Assembly (NCBI GenBank): GCA_022704585.1
Contig: JAKJGD010000027.1
Location: 1-10,799 of the forward strand
Length of the DNA stretch: 10,799 bases
Source of the DNA: Spirochaetota bacterium
Lineage (GTDB): Bacteria; Spirochaetota; UBA4802; UBA5550
Direction: 5' to 3'
The notes under the pieces were generated by a model. That model had not been told where the DNA came from. It made no database searches and saw nothing but the letters and a program-made list of their open reading frames with translations. Positions 6,967 through 10,799 of the stretch are shown here, piece by piece. Both the position numbers and the translations under genes were made by a program. Numbering within the stretch: the first letter of the stretch is position 1; every line of letters starts with the position of its first letter.

Positions 6967-8334
6967 TTATGATCCGCTGATCTGCCTGACCGCCGTGTCA
7001 AGCTGGTTGTCAAATTCGAGATCAAAGAGGGGCTTCTTCCTGAACCGCAAGAGCCAGTCTTTCAGCATGAAATTCGCCGTCTTTTCTGAGAGGGTGATGC
7101 CGTTCTCGGCGAGGAGCCGGCGGAACGCCGCCTTTGTCTCCGGCGTGTATTCCGTGTCCTTGTGCACGAATGTATCGAGCAGCTTCCGGTCCTTCACGAT
7201 CTTCATGCTCTTCATGTCGATTTCGGAAATTTTCTCCTGCTCGACGGCGATGTCGGGCTTGATGCCTTTCTTGTGGATCAGCTCTCCCGAAGGCGTGTAG
7301 TACTTGGCAACGGTGATTGCGACGCCGACGTTGTCATCCAGGTTAAATGATTTCTGCACCGAGCCCTTTCCGAACGTTTTCCCTCCCAGGAGCTTGCCCC
7401 GGGCGTTGTCCCTGATCGCACCGGAAAGAATCTCGGATGCGGATGCCGAGCCGTTGTTCACCAGGACCAGGAGCATCCCCCGATAGATCGGCAGGCTCTG
7501 CGACCGGAATACTTCGACCCGTCCGCTGCCCTCCTTCCCCCGGGTGGAGACGATCGTCTTGCCGCGGTCCAGCAGGAGCTCTGAAATCTCTATGGACGAC
7601 TGGAGGAGCCCGCCGGGGTTGTTCCGCAAATCGATAATGATCCGGTTGATCTTTTTTCCATTGAAGAACTTGAGCGCCCGCGTTACGTCCCGGGTCGTCT
7701 CCGAGCCGAAATTCTTGATTTTAAGATAGCCGATGTTTTTATCTTTGATAATTTCATACTCGACGCTCGTGATCTTCACCGGAGCCCGCTCCAGCTCGAA
7801 ATCGAAAGGCTCCTCAAATCCCTCCCGCCGCACCTGTATCTTCACCGTGCTTTTTGGAAGGCCGCGGATCAGGGACACGATCTTCTCCACCTTCATGCCG
7901 TTGACCGGCTTGTCGTCGATCTTCGTGATCACATCGCCGGAGAGTATCCCCGCGCGCATTGCGGGCGAATCATCTATCGGCGCAACAACGACCACGCGGC
8001 CATCATCCACGGTGATCTCGATCCCGACTCCCTGGAACTTTCCGGTCGTCATCTCCTTGAGCTCGTCGAAGGACTTCTCGTCCAGGAACCGCGAGAACGG
8101 GTCGTTGAGAGCGCCCATCATGCCGCGTATCGCGCCGAAGAAAAGCTCCTTGGGCGAGACCTCGTCTACATACTCGGTCAGTATGAGCTGGTAGACCCGG
8201 TGAAAGTAGTCGAGGTATCGGTGCGCCGGTTCGGTCGCCGACGAGAGGAACGATACGTTTATGCCGATGAACAGGCCGGTCAGGAAGGCCAGGGCCAGGA
8301 GGTGGGCGCTCCGCTCTTTTATTTTCTTAAACAT
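6967..8334 (-). CDS. ctpA: C-terminal processing protease, S41 family (CtpA/Prc type)
   Basis: A 455-residue carboxy-terminal processing protease that cleaves envelope proteins outside the inner membrane. A basic start followed by a hydrophobic segment at about residues 10-33 acts as signal peptide or membrane anchor. A helical region with NDPFSRFLDE (77-86), typical of S41 enzymes, leads to a PDZ domain at about 98-171 starting with the GKFQGVGIEI motif. The protease core follows, with DLRNNPGGLL (235-244). The catalytic Ser-Lys pair is visible: S298 in NNGSASASEI and K323 in GKTFGKGSVQ, 25 residues apart as in E. coli Prc. A C-terminal helical extension of about 90 residues follows the core. 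I chose the ATG at 8334 because GGAG (8344-8341) lies 6 nt upstream; a GTG directly before it (8337) would leave only 3 nt. tsaD follows after 12 bp, probably in the same transcript. Confidence 0.95.
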   Translation of the reverse strand: MFKKIKERSAHLLALAFLTGLFIGINVSFLSSATEPAHRYLDYFHRVYQLILTEYVDEVSPKELFFGAIRGMMGALNDPFSRFLDEKSFDELKEMTTGKFQGVGIEITVDDGRVVVVAPIDDSPAMRAGILSGDVITKIDDKPVNGMKVEKIVSLIRGLPKSTVKIQVRREGFEEPFDFELERAPVKITSVEYEIIKDKNIGYLKIKNFGSETTRDVTRALKFFNGKKINRIIIDLRNNPGGLLQSSIEISELLLDRGKTIVSTRGKEGSGRVEVFRSQSLPIYRGMLLVLVNNGSASASEILSGAIRDNARGKLLGGKTFGKGSVQKSFNLDDNVGVAITVAKYYTPSGELIHKKGIKPDIAVEQEKISEIDMKSMKIVKDRKLLDTFVHKDTEYTPETKAAFRRLLAENGITLSEKTANFMLKDWLLRFRKKPLFDLEFDNQLDTAVRQISGS

Positions 8335-8387
8335 CACGGTCTCCGGTTGAATTTGTGAAACTGCACACGCTAACGGATTGAGAAACC

Positions 8388-8414
8388 CGGGCGGGGAGAA
8401 AGTTACCCCGCCCG
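8388..8414 (-). other. Perfect 9-bp GC hairpin between cyclase and protease genes
   Basis: CGGGCGGGG (8388-8396) and CCCCGCCCG (8406-8414) form a perfect 9-bp stem around a 9-nt loop. It begins 7 nt after the cyclase stop codon (8424-8422) on the minus strand. The bases after it on that strand read GGGTTTCTC, so there is no real U-tract. It may be a weak terminator, a transcript-stabilising 3' structure or a processing site between the cyclase and ctpA messages. The rest of the spacer (8335-8387) holds the ctpA ribosome site and nothing else I can name. Confidence 0.55.
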
Positions 8415-8421
8415 CGCTTAG

Positions 8422-10799
8422 TTACTTCGATTTCAGGACGAACACGCCGTCCCACCCCCGCGGCGGGGGCGATTTCATGTACTCCTCGCACTTTTCAACA
8501 TACACACGGGACGGTCCGTCGTCGGGCAGTACCTTGATGGCCTGCCTGAAATAGCTGATTGCCTGCTTCCAGTCCCGCTTGATGAAATAAGAGCGACCGG
8601 CGTTGTACTTTTCAAGCATGTCATACATGTAATCGGGAAGCGCGGCCTTCATGCCGAGGAGCTCGTATATGGGCACCGATTCGCTTTTACCCACCACGCG
8701 GATCTTGCCGAGGATACGCGCCTCGATGCTCTCCTTTGCCGCCTCGAAGGTCGAGCCGCTTATCATGGCGGCCGTATCGAAGGACTTGTTGGCCCCCTCA
8801 AGACGCGATGCCAGGTTGACCGCGTCCCCCATGGCCGTGTAGTCCATGCGGGTGCGGGATCCCATGTTGCCAACCGTCGCCTTGCCCGAGTGTATCCCCA
8901 TCCGCGCGAAAATAGGCTCAAGCCCGGCCTTCCGCCACGTTTCCTGGAGCTCGCGCAGACGCTTCTTCATATCGACCGCGGCCATGCATGCCTTGGTTGC
9001 ATGGTCGGGCATGAGCACGGGGGCGCCGTAAAAGGCCATAATCGCATCCCCAATATACTTGTCCACGGTTCCGTTGTATTTAAGAATGACGTCCGTCATC
9101 TCGGTAAGATATTCGTTCAGGCGCTTGACCAGGTCCTGAGGCGTCAGCTTTTCCGATATGGTGGAAAAGCCCTTTATGTCCGAGAAGAAAATCGTGATCT
9201 CGCGGTCCTCGCCGCCCAGCTCGAGCGATTCCGGGTCCTTGATGATCTCGTCGATAACGGTCGGGGAGAGGTAAAAGGAGAAGGCGTTTTTAATGAAGCG
9301 CTTCTGGTTCTCCTCCCTCATGAACTTGATGGCCACGATGGCCGACGAGGGCAAAAACATCGACAGGACGATGCCCAGCTGCTGCATCCACACGTTGAAC
9401 AGGGCGAACACGAGCATGACCGCGAGGTTCAGGAGGATGAAGGTCACCAGCATCGTGACAAGGGACCGTTTCGCGTCCAGGCGCTTGATGACATAGCCCA
9501 TACCCAGGGCTATGACGAGCATCAGGAGCAGGTTAAGCGGCCAGTTCACCCTGCTGATGAATTGCTTCTGAACGATCGTGTTGATCGTGTTGTGATACGT
9601 TCCGACCCGCGCGTATTCATTGTGCAGCGGGATAGCCCCGATGTCCTGCGTGCCGGTGGCCGTGAGACCCGTGAGGGTGATTCTATCCGACAGGTCCTCA
9701 ACGCGGATCGCCAGGTCCATGGCGGTGCGTGCATACTCGAGGTTTTTCAGGTCTTTCCCGAGTGCCGCGCTCCTGGTCTGTTTCAGCTCTTTTTTTACAG
9801 CTGTGATTTCCTTGTCATAATTGCCGAGGTATTCCAGCCGCGTTCGGTTCATCTTTTTTTTCAGCGCTGAAATCCTCTTCCAGAGCGCGGCCCTTCTCGG
9901 CCCCGCGCCGCTTGTGCCGTACTCCTCCCGCACGGTTTTCATCTGTTTCTCCAGGTCGGCGAGAAGAGGATTGGCGGTCGCAGCCGCGATCTTCCTGTTC
10001 ACCTCTTCCATGCCGGCCGAGAGCATTTTTTTCGTCTCCGCGTCGGCCCCGCCCAGCTCCTCGGTAAAACCGTCGAGCTGCTGCTGCAGACCGGCCAGCT
10101 CATTGGCCTTGCGCGCGTCTTCCTCGTCAAAGAGTCCCCTGACAAACTCGGCATTTTCCTCGTATTCAAGCAGGGCGTAGAAGGGGACGAGATGGAACGT
10201 CCGTTCGCGCCGGCCCTCCTTCCCTTTGCCGGAGCCTGCCCAGGTAACGTACATCATTCCCTTGTCATCTATGGGGATGGTGATGTCTTCGACTTTCTGC
10301 GAAAGGGGATGGTGCGCTCCGCGCAGGATTATATGCCTGCCGGGTATCACCTCGACGCGGCTCATCGGGGTCTGGCTTGCGTCCATGAGCATCACCAGGG
10401 CAAGGTTAAAATAGAGGCGCCCCTCGAACACGCGGACCAGCTGTACTTTCCTGATTACGCCGTCTATGTCCGTGTACCGGTTCACGAATCCGAAAGAACG
10501 GGCTGCAGTCATGAGCTCGGGTATCGGGTACGAGATGCTTTTTACCGTCCCTTCGTCCAGGGATTTGAGACGCTCCGATTTCGGCCCCGAAACCTTCACC
10601 GATGCAAGCTCGGTAAACCGTTTCTTTGCCTTGATAAACGCTTCGGACTTCTGCCGCTCCAGCACGTCATACGCGAGGGGCTCATCGTTGAACGTATAGG
10701 CCAGGATGACCCTGTTCATGTACTTGACGCCGTCGGCAAACTGCCGGTCCTTGTTCACGCCGACCGCTTCCACCTCCGTCGGCGTGATGCGCGAACCCG
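8422..10799 (-). CDS. CHASE2-domain class III adenylate cyclase (5' end outside window)
   Basis: An inner-membrane adenylate cyclase making cAMP from ATP. The frame stays open to the right edge, so the N-terminus is missing; a GTG at 10773 is only an internal codon. Residue numbers below count from that GTG. A CHASE2 periplasmic sensor is recognised by NRVILAYTF (20-28), GFVNRYTDIDGVIRKVQLV (95-113) and, after a coiled-coil block at about 205-360, DRITLTGL...D...IPLHNEYARVGTYHNTINTI (363-400). Three membrane helices follow at about 411-429, 437-459 and 463-483. The catalytic domain (about 522-706) has both metal aspartates (D532 in FFSDIKGF, D576 in DKYIGDAIMAF), adenine-specifying K572 and T646, and N653/R657 in GDAVNLASRLE. 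It is therefore predicted active on ATP. A TPR-like pair (about 722-750) and the tail PPPRGWDGVFVLKSK end the chain. Confidence 0.95.
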   Translation of the reverse strand, partial: GSRITPTEVEAVGVNKDRQFADGVKYMNRVILAYTFNDEPLAYDVLERQKSEAFIKAKKRFTELASVKVSGPKSERLKSLDEGTVKSISYPIPELMTAARSFGFVNRYTDIDGVIRKVQLVRVFEGRLYFNLALVMLMDASQTPMSRVEVIPGRHIILRGAHHPLSQKVEDITIPIDDKGMMYVTWAGSGKGKEGRRERTFHLVPFYALLEYEENAEFVRGLFDEEDARKANELAGLQQQLDGFTEELGGADAETKKMLSAGMEEVNRKIAAATANPLLADLEKQMKTVREEYGTSGAGPRRAALWKRISALKKKMNRTRLEYLGNYDKEITAVKKELKQTRSAALGKDLKNLEYARTAMDLAIRVEDLSDRITLTGLTATGTQDIGAIPLHNEYARVGTYHNTINTIVQKQFISRVNWPLNLLLMLVIALGMGYVIKRLDAKRSLVTMLVTFILLNLAVMLVFALFNVWMQQLGIVLSMFLPSSAIVAIKFMREENQKRFIKNAFSFYLSPTVIDEIIKDPESLELGGEDREITIFFSDIKGFSTISEKLTPQDLVKRLNEYLTEMTDVILKYNGTVDKYIGDAIMAFYGAPVLMPDHATKACMAAVDMKKRLRELQETWRKAGLEPIFARMGIHSGKATVGNMGSRTRMDYTAMGDAVNLASRLEGANKSFDTAAMISGSTFEAAKESIEARILGKIRVVGKSESVPIYELLGMKAALPDYMYDMLEKYNAGRSYFIKRDWKQAISYFRQAIKVLPDDGPSRVYVEKCEEYMKSPPPRGWDGVFVLKSK

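Noticed and set aside
8890..9870. A 326-codon plus-strand open frame inside the cyclase gene
   Set aside because: It lies fully antisense to the well-supported cyclase catalytic and membrane region. Its product is rich in H, R, Q and D with no recognisable domain, as expected of a shadow frame.

Overview
The window reads as ordinary chromosome of a moderately GC-rich, Gram-negative-type (diderm) bacterium. Exported proteins with signal peptides, a membrane-anchored C-terminal processing protease, a CHASE2-type adenylate cyclase and a TPR-rich exported protein would suit a spirochaete or a deltaproteobacterium-like lineage. This placement is a guess from protein style, because no rRNA or other phylogenetic marker is present. 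I see no tRNA, rRNA, CRISPR array, insertion sequence, integrase or phage gene.

Layout, left to right. Positions 1-279 hold the 5' part of a radC-like gene on the minus strand, cut by the window edge. An AT-rich divergent spacer (280-403) separates it from the only plus-strand gene, an exported TPR protein (404-2254). That gene meets, tail to tail with a 4-bp gap, a minus-strand gene for an exported phospholipase D-like protein with two intact HKD motifs (2259-3287). A spacer (3288-3429) contains a strong intrinsic terminator (3378-3409).

Upstream of the terminator is a minus-strand three-gene cluster: an unrecognised protein (5113-5865), a DUF2461/TIGR02453 protein (4390-5088) and another unrecognised protein (3430-4386), with gaps of 24 and 3 bp. 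Next come tsaD (5962-6954) and, 12 bp upstream of it, a ctpA-type S41 protease (6967-8334). Beyond an 84-87 bp spacer with a perfect 9-bp GC hairpin lies an adenylate cyclase (8422 to the right edge, 5' end missing).

Working together: cyclase, protease, tsaD and the three-gene cluster all run on the minus strand. No terminator with a U-tract appears before 3378-3409, so read-through over much of this stretch is possible. The individual roles are cAMP signalling from a periplasmic sensor, envelope proteolysis and tRNA t6A synthesis; they do not form one obvious pathway. No complete new system is evident. The points most worth a second look are the coiled-coil block that splits the CHASE2 sensor of the cyclase, and the two unrecognised proteins that flank the DUF2461 gene.
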